Position numbers and translations under genes: made by a program. 64,000 nucleotides of DNA from Streptosporangiaceae bacterium NEAU-GS5 (GTDB taxonomy: Bacteria > Actinomycetota > Actinomycetes > Streptosporangiales > Streptosporangiaceae), in NCBI GenBank assembly GCA_017592665.1, contig JAGFNW010000001.1:186001-250000 (forward strand). The letters are read 5' to 3'. This document shows positions 45,089 to 53,472 of this stretch, piece after piece; the stretch's first letter is position 1; each line of letters starts with the position of its first letter. The notes beneath the pieces are model-generated. The model ran no database searches. It was given only the letters and a program-made list of their open reading frames with translations, and was not told the origin of the DNA.

Positions 45089-46711
45089 TTATTGAAAGAC
45101 TTGAGGCGAGCGGTAGAAGTCGACGTCGCGAGCCGCCCACCGCGGCCCCTGAGCCGCCAGCCGCGACCGGAACGACGCCCACGAGTGACTCGCCCGCGGC
45201 GACCAGCCGATCTCGGCGATCGCCGGCAGTCGCGGATAGGCCATGTACTCGAGGTCGTTCATGGTCCGCATGGTCTCGGTCCAGATCGGCGCCTCGACGC
45301 CCCGGACGTCGTCCTCGCCGACGCCGGTGATCAGCTTGGCCGGGTCCCAGCCGTACGCGCGCTTCACCTCGACGATGGCCGCCCAATCCTGGCCGAGCCG
45401 GGTCTTCTTCGTGTACTTCATGTCGAGATAGGCGTGATCGGCCGGAGCCATGACGAGCTTCAGGCCCTTCTTGGCGGCGCTTCGGGCGAGCTGGGTGCCG
45501 TCCTGGGTGCCGGTTACAGGATTCCAGTGCTCGGGCACGTCATCGGCGTCGAGGCGGGCCGCGGCGATCTCCTCCCAGCCCATGAGGCTCTTGCCGTACT
45601 TGTGCACGATCTTCTGGACGCGGGACATGAACCTCACGTAGTCGGGCTGCTTCGTGCTCTGCGCCTCGTCTCCGCCCAGGTCGAGGTACGGCCCGGGGGT
45701 GATCGCGGCCAGCTCCCTGATCACGTCGTCGAGGAAGCGGTAAGTGATCTCCTTCGACGTGCAGAGCGAGCTGAAGCCGACATTGGTGCCCGTGTAGGGC
45801 TTACGCGCCTTGCCGTCGCAGTTGAGCTTCGCGTACGCGGCGAGGGCCGCGTTGGTGTGCCCCGGCGTGTCGATCTCCGGGACGACCGTGACATAGCGGC
45901 GCTGCGCGTACTTCACGATCTCGGCGTACTCGCGCTGCGTGAAGTAGCCGCCCCGATCACCACCGACCGCGGTCCGCCCGCCGATCTTCGCCAGCCGCGG
46001 CCAGCTCTTGATCTGGATCCGCCACCCCTGGTCGTCGCCGAGGTGCAGGTGGAAGTAGTTCACCTTGTACCCGGCGGCGAGATCGATATACCGCTCGACC
46101 TGGGAGACCGTGAAGAAGTGCCGGGCCACGTCGAGCATCGCGCCACGGTAGGAGAAGCGGGGGTAGTCCTCGATCTGGACGCCCTTGACGACCCACGGCC
46201 CGTGCTGCCGCGTCGACTTCTCCGCCTTTGCCGGAAGCAACTGCCGCAGCGTCTGGACTCCCCGGAACGCCCCTTCCCCCGAATCCGCCTTTATCAGGAT
46301 CCCGTGGCCAGAGACTGATAGCCGATACCCCTCCGCGGGCAGCCCCGTCCCGCCCGCGGAGTCGATCACGATCCCGCCCCCGCTCCCGACGATCGGCAGC
46401 GCGTACCCGGTGGACCTCCGGAGCAGATGCGCGAGATACGAAGCCGCCTTATCGTGCGGCGCGGCCACGATCCGCGTGCTGCTCGTGATCGCGTACGCGC
46501 CCCGGGTCGCCCGTATTGAAACCGGCACAGGCACCACCCCCGGCACCCGCACCGCCTGTGCCCGCCCAGCCCCCGTCTCCCCCGCCTTGACGCCGGCTCC
46601 TGCCCCCACAGCCCGCGCCCCCGCTTTGACGCCGGCTCCCGCCGGCGAAGGCGCGACGACGAGCCCCAGCCCGACCACCGATGAGACGACCACGACGGCG
46701 AGACGTCGCAT
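45089..46711 (-). CDS. Secreted GH20 beta-N-acetylhexosaminidase
   Basis: Protein of about 540 residues. A signal peptide (LAVVVVSSVVGLGLVVAPSPAGAG) and an Ala/Gly-rich stretch lead to the GH20b N-terminal domain (VPVPVSIRATRGAYAI) and the GH20 barrel. There are YRGAMLDVARHF, NYFHLHLGDDQGWRI, EIDTPGHTNAAL and the catalytic DLGGDEAQ (Asp-Glu pair). It releases GlcNAc from chitobiose ends and complements the GH18 gene in this locus. The frame opens at a GTG at 46738, but the ATG at 46711 starts directly with a signal peptide and is preferred. Confidence 0.9.
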   Translation of the reverse strand: MRRLAVVVVSSVVGLGLVVAPSPAGAGVKAGARAVGAGAGVKAGETGAGRAQAVRVPGVVPVPVSIRATRGAYAITSSTRIVAAPHDKAASYLAHLLRRSTGYALPIVGSGGGIVIDSAGGTGLPAEGYRLSVSGHGILIKADSGEGAFRGVQTLRQLLPAKAEKSTRQHGPWVVKGVQIEDYPRFSYRGAMLDVARHFFTVSQVERYIDLAAGYKVNYFHLHLGDDQGWRIQIKSWPRLAKIGGRTAVGGDRGGYFTQREYAEIVKYAQRRYVTVVPEIDTPGHTNAALAAYAKLNCDGKARKPYTGTNVGFSSLCTSKEITYRFLDDVIRELAAITPGPYLDLGGDEAQSTKQPDYVRFMSRVQKIVHKYGKSLMGWEEIAAARLDADDVPEHWNPVTGTQDGTQLARSAAKKGLKLVMAPADHAYLDMKYTKKTRLGQDWAAIVEVKRAYGWDPAKLITGVGEDDVRGVEAPIWTETMRTMNDLEYMAYPRLPAIAEIGWSPRASHSWASFRSRLAAQGPRWAARDVDFYRSPQVFQ

Positions 46712-46751
46712 GCTGCCGGTATCCACCAAGATGACCACCGACCCTCAGTTC

Positions 46752-46770
46752 GTTAGGAAACTTTCCTTAC
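46752..46770. promoter_or_regulatory. Palindromic operator of the GH20 gene
   Basis: GTTAGGAAACTTTCCTTAC, a near-perfect 19-bp palindrome 41 bp upstream of the chosen GH20 start. It matches the box before the dehydrogenase gene at 15 of 19 positions. It contains the AGGAAA/TTTCCT core remembered for chitosanase regulation by CsnR-type ROK repressors. No ROK gene lies in this window. Confidence 0.65.
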
Positions 46771-46844
46771 CGCGTCACGGACGCTATGGCGACCACAACG
46801 GAACGTCAAGGCATAGGACCGGCGATTCGGGATAGTGCCCGCCC

Positions 46845-47273
46845 ATGGGCGGATTCAAAAAGTTCATCATGCGCGGCAACCTGGTCGAACTCGCCGTGGC
46901 GGTCGTCGTCGGCGCGGCCTTCAGCGGCCTCATCAACGCCCTGGTGGCGGACCTCATCACACCCTTGATCGGCGCCATCTCCGGTGGCCGCACACCCAAC
47001 TTCGCCAGCTACTACTTCACCTTCAACGGGAGCCGCTTCTTATACGGCGACCTCACCAACAAGGTGCTCACCTTCCTGATCATCGCCGCGGTCGTCTACT
47101 GGCTCGTCGTCACCCCTATGACCCGCCTGTTCTCCCTGCTCGACCGCAACAAGGAATCCACCACCAAGCAGTGCCCCGAGTGCATGAGCGACATCCCCCT
47201 CGAAGCCCGCCGCTGCGCTTTCTGCACCTCCGAACTCCACGCCATCCCCGCCAACGAACGCCCTCCGGCCTGA
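46845..47273 (+). CDS. mscL: Large-conductance mechanosensitive channel with zinc-ribbon tail
   Basis: 142-residue MscL. The N-terminal amphipathic helix FKKFIMRGNLVELAVAVVVGAAF is the family signature, with TM1 at about 17-40 and TM2 at about 72-95 (KVLTFLIIAAVVYWLVV). It opens under membrane tension to release solutes during osmotic downshock. After TM2 the tail holds CPECMSDIPLEARRCAFC, a four-Cys ribbon that replaces the plain helix bundle of the E. coli protein; several actinomycete MscLs have similar tails. No strong Shine-Dalgarno is seen. Confidence 0.95.
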   Translation: MGGFKKFIMRGNLVELAVAVVVGAAFSGLINALVADLITPLIGAISGGRTPNFASYYFTFNGSRFLYGDLTNKVLTFLIIAAVVYWLVVTPMTRLFSLLDRNKESTTKQCPECMSDIPLEARRCAFCTSELHAIPANERPPA

Positions 47274-47323
47274 CTCTCCGCACTCTCTGCCACCCGGAGC
47301 GGCCGCCTTCGCCTGCGACCGGA

Positions 47324-47884
47324 TCACACCTCCGTCGCCCAATCGCGATCGGCGGCCCGGGGGCGTACCACGTCGATCACCACCAGCGAGGCCCGCTGCG
47401 GGTGCCGCCACACCCGCACCTCGGACGCGAACCAGCACGCCGCCGCGATCAGCTCCCGCGTCTCCTCCACGTCCCGCGGGCTGATCCCGGCCCGGCACCA
47501 AACCCACAGCCGCTCCCCGAACGCCTCCGGCCGCGTGCAGACGATGACCGGCAGCTTCCCCCGCCGCGTGACGACCATCCCCTCCGCGAAGGCCTTACGC
47601 ACCCGGTGTGTCGTGATCACGCACCACACCCGGGCCGCGAGCCGCCTCCGCGCCTCCGGCCAGAGGCACACCGTGAGCACGGTGGCCGTCCCTCCCGCGA
47701 GCGCCCACCATGCTCCCCACCCGCGAACGGCCATGACCGCGATCGCCGGCGCCCCCGCGAGGACGGCGATCTCGTACCTCCATCGCCATAAGAAGGTGAC
47801 CGGGCCCGGTGGCGCCACCGGCGCCACCGAACTCTTCATGAACCGCAGCACCAAGTGCCTGTTCCGCCGCAGCCCATGCCTCAT
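47324..47884 (-). CDS. Membrane protein of unknown function
   Basis: 186-residue protein. A basic N-terminus is followed by two adjacent hydrophobic segments (about 36-75; YEIAVLAGAPAIAVMAV and WWALAGGTATVLTVCLW) and a C-terminal soluble domain with Trp and Arg residues (LWVWCRAGISPRDVEETRELIAAACWFASEVRVWRH). It overlaps its upstream partner by an ATGA. I have an impression that similar pairs occur near conjugation-type FtsK genes of actinomycete integrative elements, but no such ATPase, integrase or att site is present here. The function is unknown. Confidence 0.65.
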   Translation of the reverse strand: MRHGLRRNRHLVLRFMKSSVAPVAPPGPVTFLWRWRYEIAVLAGAPAIAVMAVRGWGAWWALAGGTATVLTVCLWPEARRRLAARVWCVITTHRVRKAFAEGMVVTRRGKLPVIVCTRPEAFGERLWVWCRAGISPRDVEETRELIAAACWFASEVRVWRHPQRASLVVIDVVRPRAADRDWATEV

Positions 47885-48138
47885 GACGAGCCATCCCCCT
47901 CCGACGTCCCGTCACAACCCCTCGCCCGATCCTTCAGGAGACCGATCCGCCCGCTCCCGCCGCAGTTCCGGCACTCTCCCCCAGTGCCGGAACACGCCGC
48001 ACAAGCCATCAGCGAATCGAACCTCGGATCCCGATAGGTGCGGCCCCACAACCGCTTCCGCACCTGCCACCCTTGCACCCGCGCGAACTCATCGACCTCT
48101 CCGAACGCCGCCTCGCTCAACGCTTGAATGCATGTCAT
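47881..48138 (-). CDS. Small protein with CxxCxGxG-like zinc motif
   Basis: Protein of about 85 residues (start uncertain; the frame opens at 48192). An N-terminal helical part (CIQALSEAAFGEVDEFARVQGW) is followed by CAACSGTGGECRNCGGSGR, a compact DnaJ-like zinc-finger pattern with two Cys pairs. The stop overlaps the next start (ATGA), so it is translated together with the membrane protein. No function can be assigned. A divergent XRE regulator lies across a 237-bp region. Confidence 0.6.
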   Translation of the reverse strand: MTCIQALSEAAFGEVDEFARVQGWQVRKRLWGRTYRDPRFDSLMACAACSGTGGECRNCGGSGRIGLLKDRARGCDGTSEGDGSS

Positions 48139-48264
48139 GATCCGTTCCCGGAGGATCATCCAGGGAGAGCTGTGCCTACCTAGGAGGAACATCGGACACC
48201 TCCCTCATGTGTGCGGTATTCCTACCTTTCATCTACCCATGGCAAAGTCCTTCAGCACTCGCCA

Positions 48265-48278
48265 ATGGCAATTGCCAT
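48265..48278. promoter_or_regulatory. Perfect palindrome in the divergent region before the XRE gene
   Basis: ATGGCAATTGCCAT, a 14-bp perfect palindrome about 100 bp upstream of the XRE start and 127 bp from the small zinc-motif gene. It is a plausible operator for either. No second copy was noticed in the window. Confidence 0.45.
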
Positions 48279-48375
48279 AAGAATGTGTCGTCGGCGGTTA
48301 CCAGCTGCTAAGATCACCGCAGCCGCGGGAGGACGTCCCGATCTACCCGTCAACGATGCCGGGGAGGAATGTGCG

Positions 48376-49239
48376 ATGGCTGGTCCCAACCCCACGTTGC
48401 GCCGTCGGCAACTCGCCAACCGTCTCCGCGAGCTCCGGCAGTCGAAAGGCATGACCATCGACGAGGTGGCGGAGCGGCTTCTCGTCTCCGCGGCCAAGAT
48501 CAGTCGCATGGAGACCGCCAAACGCGGCGCCAGCCTTCGCGACGTCCGCGACCTCTGCCAGATCTACGGCGTCACCGACCAACCGGAAATCGACGCCCTG
48601 CTGACCCTGGCCCGCGAAGCAAACCAACCCGGCCTCCGCGCCGAGCACACCTCGGAAAGCGATCTTGCGAAGTTTGGTCCATTCGCCGACCTCGAGGCGG
48701 CGGCGGAGTCCGTCACGGAATTCCAGTCCACGGCCGTCCCCAGCCTGCTGCAAACCGAACACTATGCCAGAGCGCTCATTCGAGGCGTCCTTCCACAAAT
48801 CTCGACGACCGTTCTCGAGGCCCGCGTGGCCGCCCGCATGGAGCGCAAGGCCCGCATCATGCAGGATGGCGTTCCCAGATATTGGGCGATATTCGACGAA
48901 GCCGCGCTGCGCCGAGTCGTCGGTGATCAGAGTGTGCTCGCCGAACAACTCGGCCATCTCATCGAGCTGGCCGAGCAACCGAACATACTTATCCAGGTCG
49001 TGCCCTTCGAGATCGGCGCGTACATGAGTCTCGACAACTCGTTCGTCTATTTCGAGTTCGCGGACCCCGCCGTCAACGACATTGTCTATCTCGAAGGGCT
49101 GAACAGCGCCGACTACCTGGAGAAGGTTACCGACCTCCGCATATACCGCGAGGCGGTGGAGCACCTCCGAGCCACTGCGTTGGCCCCAAAAAGGACAACG
49201 GAGCTCATCGCGAGAATCCGAGCATCCCAGCCCGGCTGA
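48376..49239 (+). CDS. XRE-family regulator with DUF5753 (Scr1-type) domain
   Basis: 287-residue protein. It has an N-terminal XRE helix-turn-helix (LRELRQSKGMTIDEVAERLLVSAAKISRMETAKRG) and a DUF5753 domain (STAVPSLLQTEHYARALIRG, RMERKARIM, WAIFDEAALRR, ILIQVVPFEIGAYMSLDNSFVYFEF). Such proteins pair with small DUF397 proteins and act in development and antibiotic control in streptomycetes. GGGGAGGA 7 nt before the ATG at 48376 decides the start; the frame itself opens at 48211. Two DUF397 genes follow in the same direction. Confidence 0.92.
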   Translation: MAGPNPTLRRRQLANRLRELRQSKGMTIDEVAERLLVSAAKISRMETAKRGASLRDVRDLCQIYGVTDQPEIDALLTLAREANQPGLRAEHTSESDLAKFGPFADLEAAAESVTEFQSTAVPSLLQTEHYARALIRGVLPQISTTVLEARVAARMERKARIMQDGVPRYWAIFDEAALRRVVGDQSVLAEQLGHLIELAEQPNILIQVVPFEIGAYMSLDNSFVYFEFADPAVNDIVYLEGLNSADYLEKVTDLRIYREAVEHLRATALAPKRTTELIARIRASQPG

Positions 49240-49293
49240 ACCCAGTCAGTCAGATGCCGTCCCAGCGATTCATACAATCAGGAGTAACGATAA

Positions 49294-49503
49294 ATGTCGC
49301 ACAGCACAAGTGCGCTCGGCAACCTTGCCTGGCGGACGGCATCCAAATGCACCGGAGCCAACTGCGTCGAAGTGGCCGACCTGACCGATGGCCGGGTCGC
49401 GATGCGTGACAGCAAGCAGACCGACGGGCCGATTCTGATCTTCGGCCGCGACGAATGGCAGGGCTTCGTCGACGCCGCTCGAACTGGAGCTCTAAACGGG
49501 TGA
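49294..49503 (+). CDS. DUF397-domain protein 1
   Basis: 69-residue protein that is essentially one DUF397 domain: WRTASKCTGANCVEVADL, VAMRDSKQTDGPILIF and EWQGFVDAARTG are the family blocks. It lies 54 bp after the XRE-DUF5753 gene and is its probable partner. Known pairs behave as a regulator with a small modulator or antitoxin-like protein. Cytoplasmic. Confidence 0.92.
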   Translation: MSHSTSALGNLAWRTASKCTGANCVEVADLTDGRVAMRDSKQTDGPILIFGRDEWQGFVDAARTGALNG

Positions 49504-49621
49504 GGCGCACGCCTCGCACCCGCTTGCCACATAAGCCCCAAAAATACCTGGTCTAACCGCATAACTCACATAACGATAAAATCGTCGCGTAGTGAACTCG
49601 TGCCCAAGCCAAGGAGGGCGC

Positions 49622-49837
49622 ATGACTGCGCCATCGATGTTCCACCAGGCGAAATGGCAGAAGGCCAGGAACTGCACCGGCGGCAACTGCGTGGAGGTCG
49701 CCCCGTTCGCCGGCCAGGTCGCCGTCCGAGACGGGAAGACGGGGACAGCCGGCCCGGTGCTTGTTTTCAGTGCCGCTGAGTGGGCGACTTTCCTGGAGGC
49801 GGTGAAAGCGGGGCAGTTCGACGACACCGTGGCATAG
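49622..49837 (+). CDS. DUF397-domain protein 2
   Basis: 71-residue DUF397 protein (WQKARNCTGGNCVEVAPF, VAVRDGKTGTAGPVLVF, EWATFLEAVKAGQFD). AAGGAGG lies 4 nt before the ATG at 49622, which is preferred over the open frame at 49592. A 118-bp AT-richer gap separates it from the first DUF397 gene, so it may have its own promoter. A GAAA-loop terminator follows directly. Confidence 0.92.
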   Translation: MTAPSMFHQAKWQKARNCTGGNCVEVAPFAGQVAVRDGKTGTAGPVLVFSAAEWATFLEAVKAGQFDDTVA

Positions 49838-49842
49838 AAGGG

Positions 49843-49868
49843 GGCGGGCGGGAGAAATCCCGCCCGCC
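49843..49868. terminator. Bidirectional terminator between DUF397 and GH87 genes
   Basis: Perfect 11-bp stem (GGCGGGCGGGA and complement) closed by a GAAA tetraloop, lying between convergent genes that end at 49837 and 49890. Confidence 0.8.
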
Positions 49869-49889
49869 TGCTTCATGAAGCGCGTCGAT

Positions 49890-51854
49890 TTACCAGGGGG
49901 TGGGGGCGGGGGGTGGGATTACTGGGGGGCGGTCGTCGCAGGTGATGGTGTTGGGGAGTTCCCAGGGGGCGAGCCAGGGGCCGGTGGTGCCGCCGCCGTC
50001 GTTGCCGCCGCGGTCGACGAGGGTGAACTCGGATCCGGCCGGTGTGAAGTGGAACGAGCCGCAGTTGTTGACGCCGACGGCGCCGACGTTGCGGGCGTCG
50101 ACGTTTTCGAAGGTGGCGGAGCCGGCCACGCGGGCGCTGACGACGGAGGTTCCCGTGCCGTCCACGTGGATGTCCTTGAAGTGGACGTTCGTGATTGAGT
50201 AAAGGTCTTTCACGCCGAATTCGCTGACCAGCATGATCGCGTTGTAGGTGTTGTCGAGGAAGTTGTTTCCGACCACCTGAACGTCGGCGTCGATGCTCTT
50301 TTCGAGGGCGTAGATCCAGATCGCGCCGAGGCCGATGTTCCAGTTCAGCTCGTACGGTCCGGATCTGACCGTGGTGTTATTGGTGATCCACAGATGGCCC
50401 GTGAAAGGCTCGGCGCCGAAGCGCGAGCCCACCTGCAGGGCGCTGCCTTCGCGGATCGGGTCGGCGATCAGGTTGTACGCCACGGTGTTGTCGGTGCCGC
50501 CGTAAAGGGCGATGCCGTTGGCCAGGGACGGCGTCTGGATCGTGTTGTGGTCGAAGGAGTTGCCCGAGTCGGCGGTCTTGTCGGACCACATGGCCAGGGC
50601 GTCGTCGCCCGTGTTGCGGATGAAGTTGTTCGACACGGCCGAGTTGGTGACGCCCGTGTGGAAGTTCAGGCCGTCGGCGATCTGGTCGACGATGATGTTG
50701 CCGGTGATCCGGAGGTTCGACAGCGGGCCGTCGAACCACATGCCGACCTTCGTGTGGTGGATGTAGAGGCCGTCGATGGTGGAGTCGCTGAGCGCCCCGC
50801 CGATGCCGTTCACCTGGTCGGTGTCGACCCGATCGCGTACGTCGCCCTCGATGGCGAAGCCGGAAAGGTGCACGTTGCGGCTGCCGCCGTCGGCCGCGTA
50901 CTTGCCGTAAAAGCCGACGCCCGTGTGGACCGAGCCGTCGGGCGCGGGGGTGGCGAGGTCGACCTGACGGCCCTTGATGACGGTGTACCAGTTGCCGGCG
51001 CCCTCGATCGTCACGTCGTCGACGATGATGTGCCGGTTCACCTGGTACGTTCCCGCCGGCACGTACACCTTGAGGTGCGTCTTCTTGGCGAAGGCGATGG
51101 CCTTGTCGAACGCGTCCGCCGAGTCGCGGCGCCCGGTCGGGTCGGCGCCGAAGGCGAGGACGTTGGACGCGACGAGCCGGACGTGCGGGGCCCCGACCAG
51201 TTCGGAGTCGAGCAGGTCGATGACCGTTCCGGCGCTGCGCGCCGTGAGGCGGATCTTCTCACCGGCACGGTAGGTCTTACCGAGCAGGAGCCGCTGCTCG
51301 TCGTAGAAGTGCATGGGCCGGAACGGCTTGGCGATCTGCGGCGTCGGCGTGGTGGCGGCGGGCACGCAGGCGCACTCGGTGATCCACCAGTCGGTGTGCA
51401 GCAGGTCGGCGTTCGGGTCGTTCGAGAACGGATACTGGTTGTACAGCCAGGCGTACTGCGAGGTCAGCGTCATCGTGCGGCCGTTGACGTCGAGGCGCGC
51501 GGTGGTGCCGCCGCCGGCCGGCGCGTCCGGGATGCTGTAGCGCACGGTGACCGCGTTGGCCGCGGCCGGCAGCGTGAACTCCACGTACTGCCCGGCCGCG
51601 AGCCGTACGGCCGACCGGCCCGAAGCCTCGGCGGCGAGGGTGTAGGCGGTCCGGTCGGGGCCGACGAGCGTCCCGTTGGTGACCGCCTTCTCGGCCTCCT
51701 GCTCGGCGAAGGCGACGGTGGCGCCCCGCCCGGCGACCAGCGCGGGGTTGAGGGCGGCACGGGTGACGACGGGACCCGCCGCGGTGGCTTGCGCCGGGGT
51801 GACGACGGCCACCAGGGCCGCCGCGACGACGAGGGGTAAGGCTGCTCTGATCAT
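49890..51854 (-). CDS. Secreted GH87-type alpha-1,3-glucanase (mycodextranase-like)
   Basis: 654-residue protein. It has a signal peptide (LPLVVAAALVAVVTPAQATA), an N-terminal beta-sandwich (about 30-205; FTLPAAANAVTVRYSIPDAP) and a right-handed beta-helix from ADPTGRRDSADAFDKAI onward. HLSGFAIEGDVRDRVDTDQV, NGIGGALSDSTIDGLYIHH and KVGMWFDGPLSNLRITGN match what I remember of GH87 mycodextranases and alpha-1,3-glucanases. It is the last gene of the operon with the sugar ABC transporter and GH13 enzyme, which supports extracellular cutting of an alpha-glucan such as fungal nigeran. The ATG at 51854 has GGAG upstream at long spacing. Confidence 0.85.
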   Translation of the reverse strand: MIRAALPLVVAAALVAVVTPAQATAAGPVVTRAALNPALVAGRGATVAFAEQEAEKAVTNGTLVGPDRTAYTLAAEASGRSAVRLAAGQYVEFTLPAAANAVTVRYSIPDAPAGGGTTARLDVNGRTMTLTSQYAWLYNQYPFSNDPNADLLHTDWWITECACVPAATTPTPQIAKPFRPMHFYDEQRLLLGKTYRAGEKIRLTARSAGTVIDLLDSELVGAPHVRLVASNVLAFGADPTGRRDSADAFDKAIAFAKKTHLKVYVPAGTYQVNRHIIVDDVTIEGAGNWYTVIKGRQVDLATPAPDGSVHTGVGFYGKYAADGGSRNVHLSGFAIEGDVRDRVDTDQVNGIGGALSDSTIDGLYIHHTKVGMWFDGPLSNLRITGNIIVDQIADGLNFHTGVTNSAVSNNFIRNTGDDALAMWSDKTADSGNSFDHNTIQTPSLANGIALYGGTDNTVAYNLIADPIREGSALQVGSRFGAEPFTGHLWITNNTTVRSGPYELNWNIGLGAIWIYALEKSIDADVQVVGNNFLDNTYNAIMLVSEFGVKDLYSITNVHFKDIHVDGTGTSVVSARVAGSATFENVDARNVGAVGVNNCGSFHFTPAGSEFTLVDRGGNDGGGTTGPWLAPWELPNTITCDDRPPVIPPPAPTPW

Positions 51855-51869
51855 GGGGGGTGATGTCTC

Positions 51870-53441
51870 CTATCGGAGCCAGACGGCGGTGTCGGTCGGG
51901 AGGAGGTCGCCGTCGAGCGGACCGCTGGCCAGCAGGACGGTGTCGTGGGGCGGGAGCCGTACGGGATCGGGAGACAGGTTGACGACGCAGACCAGGCCGG
52001 AGTCGCGCTCGAAGGCGAGGACGCCCTCGGAGGAGGGGAGCCAGGTCAGCGCACCGTCGCCGAGCAGTTCGGCGCGGAGCGCGAGAGCCGTCCTGTACAG
52101 GCAGAGCATCGAGCCGGGGTCGGTCTGCTGGACCTCGACCGTAAGGTCCTTCCATCCGGCGGGCTGCGGGAGCCACGGCCGGCCGGTGCTGTAGCCGAAG
52201 GGCTGCTCGTCGCCCGACCACGGGATGGGCACGCGGCAGCCGTCGCGGCCGCGCACGGCGCCGTCGGAGCGGCGCCACATGGGGTCGTCGAGGAACTCCT
52301 CGGGGATGTCCTCGACCTCCCAAAGACCCAGCTCCTCGCCCTGGTAGACGTACACGCTGCCGGGAAGGGCCATCGCGAGCAGCGCGGCGGCGCGCGCCCG
52401 GCGGCGGCCGAGGACCAGGTCGGACGGCATGCCGTCGCGCCGGTCGGCGTTGTCCCAGGAGGTCACGGCCCGGCCGTAGCGGGTGACGGGGCGGGCGACG
52501 TCGTGGTTGGACAGCACCCAGGTGGCGGGCGCGCCGAGCGGCACGTGCGTGGCCAGGGTCAGGTCGATGCTCTCGCGGAGCGCGCGCGGCTCCCACGCGC
52601 TGGACAGGAAGTCGAAGTTGAACGCCGTGTGCAGTTCGTCCGGCCGCAGGTATTTGGCGAAGCGCTCCTGGTCGGGCAGCCACACCTCGCCGATGAGGAT
52701 GCGGTGCTCGTAGGTGTCGGACAGGCGGCGCCACTCGCGGTAGACGTCGTGCACGCCGTCGAGGTCGGTGTACGCCTCCTCGACGCTGTCGAAGTCCTTG
52801 ACCAGCACGGCGGCCGAGTCGATCCGGATGCCGTCCACGCCCCGGTCGAACCAGAACCGCAGCACGTCGAGGAACTCCTCGTGCACGGCCCGGTTGGTCC
52901 AGTTGAAGTCGGGCTGCTCGGGGGCGAACAGGTGCAGATACCACTCGCCGTCGGGGACCTGCGTCCACGCCGGGCCGCCGAAGATGGACTGCCAGCCGTT
53001 GGGCGGCCCGTCTCCGTCGCCGGGCCGGAACCAGAACCGCTCGCGATAGGTGCGGTCGCCGGCGACGGCGGCGCGGAACCAGGCGTTCTGGTCGGAGCCG
53101 TGGTTGGGGACGACGTCGATGATGATCCGGATGCCGACCGCGTGGGCTTCCTCGATCAGTTTCTCGGCCTCGGCGAGCGTGCCGAAGACCGGCTCGATGT
53201 CGCGGTAGTCGGCGACGTCGTAGCCGCCGTCCGCCATGGGCGACGGATACCACGGGTTCAGCCAGATGGCGTTGACGCCCAGGTCCGCGAGGTACGGCAG
53301 ACGCGTCCGCAGCCCCGCCAGGTCACCGTAGCCGTCGCCGTTTCCGTCGGCGAAGCTGCGGAGGTACACCTGGTAGATCGCGGCCCCGCGCCACCAGACC
53401 GCGGGGTCCGGGCTCGCCCCCAGAAAGCCACTATTGGGCAT
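51870..53441 (-). CDS. GH13 alpha-glucosidase (oligo-1,6-glucosidase group)
   Basis: 523-residue intracellular GH13 enzyme. It has WWRGAAIYQVYLRSFADGNGDGYGDLAGL, DVVPNHGSDQNAWF (region I), GVDGIRIDSAAV (nucleophile Asp), LIGEVWLP (acid Glu) and WVLSNHDVARP (region IV). It would release glucose from imported alpha-gluco-oligosaccharides. AGGAG lies 10 nt before the ATG at 53441; an in-frame GTG at 53450 is too close to it. It lies 31 bp after the second permease and 15 bp before the GH87 gene. Confidence 0.92.
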   Translation of the reverse strand: MPNSGFLGASPDPAVWWRGAAIYQVYLRSFADGNGDGYGDLAGLRTRLPYLADLGVNAIWLNPWYPSPMADGGYDVADYRDIEPVFGTLAEAEKLIEEAHAVGIRIIIDVVPNHGSDQNAWFRAAVAGDRTYRERFWFRPGDGDGPPNGWQSIFGGPAWTQVPDGEWYLHLFAPEQPDFNWTNRAVHEEFLDVLRFWFDRGVDGIRIDSAAVLVKDFDSVEEAYTDLDGVHDVYREWRRLSDTYEHRILIGEVWLPDQERFAKYLRPDELHTAFNFDFLSSAWEPRALRESIDLTLATHVPLGAPATWVLSNHDVARPVTRYGRAVTSWDNADRRDGMPSDLVLGRRRARAAALLAMALPGSVYVYQGEELGLWEVEDIPEEFLDDPMWRRSDGAVRGRDGCRVPIPWSGDEQPFGYSTGRPWLPQPAGWKDLTVEVQQTDPGSMLCLYRTALALRAELLGDGALTWLPSSEGVLAFERDSGLVCVVNLSPDPVRLPPHDTVLLASGPLDGDLLPTDTAVWLR

Positions 53442-53472
53442 GCTGAACACAACTCCTATCGGTTGCTGGGCT

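Noticed and set aside
47324-49239. Integrative conjugative element
   Set aside because: No integrase, FtsK-like ATPase, replication protein, tRNA or direct-repeat att site was seen; only two small proteins weakly suggest it.
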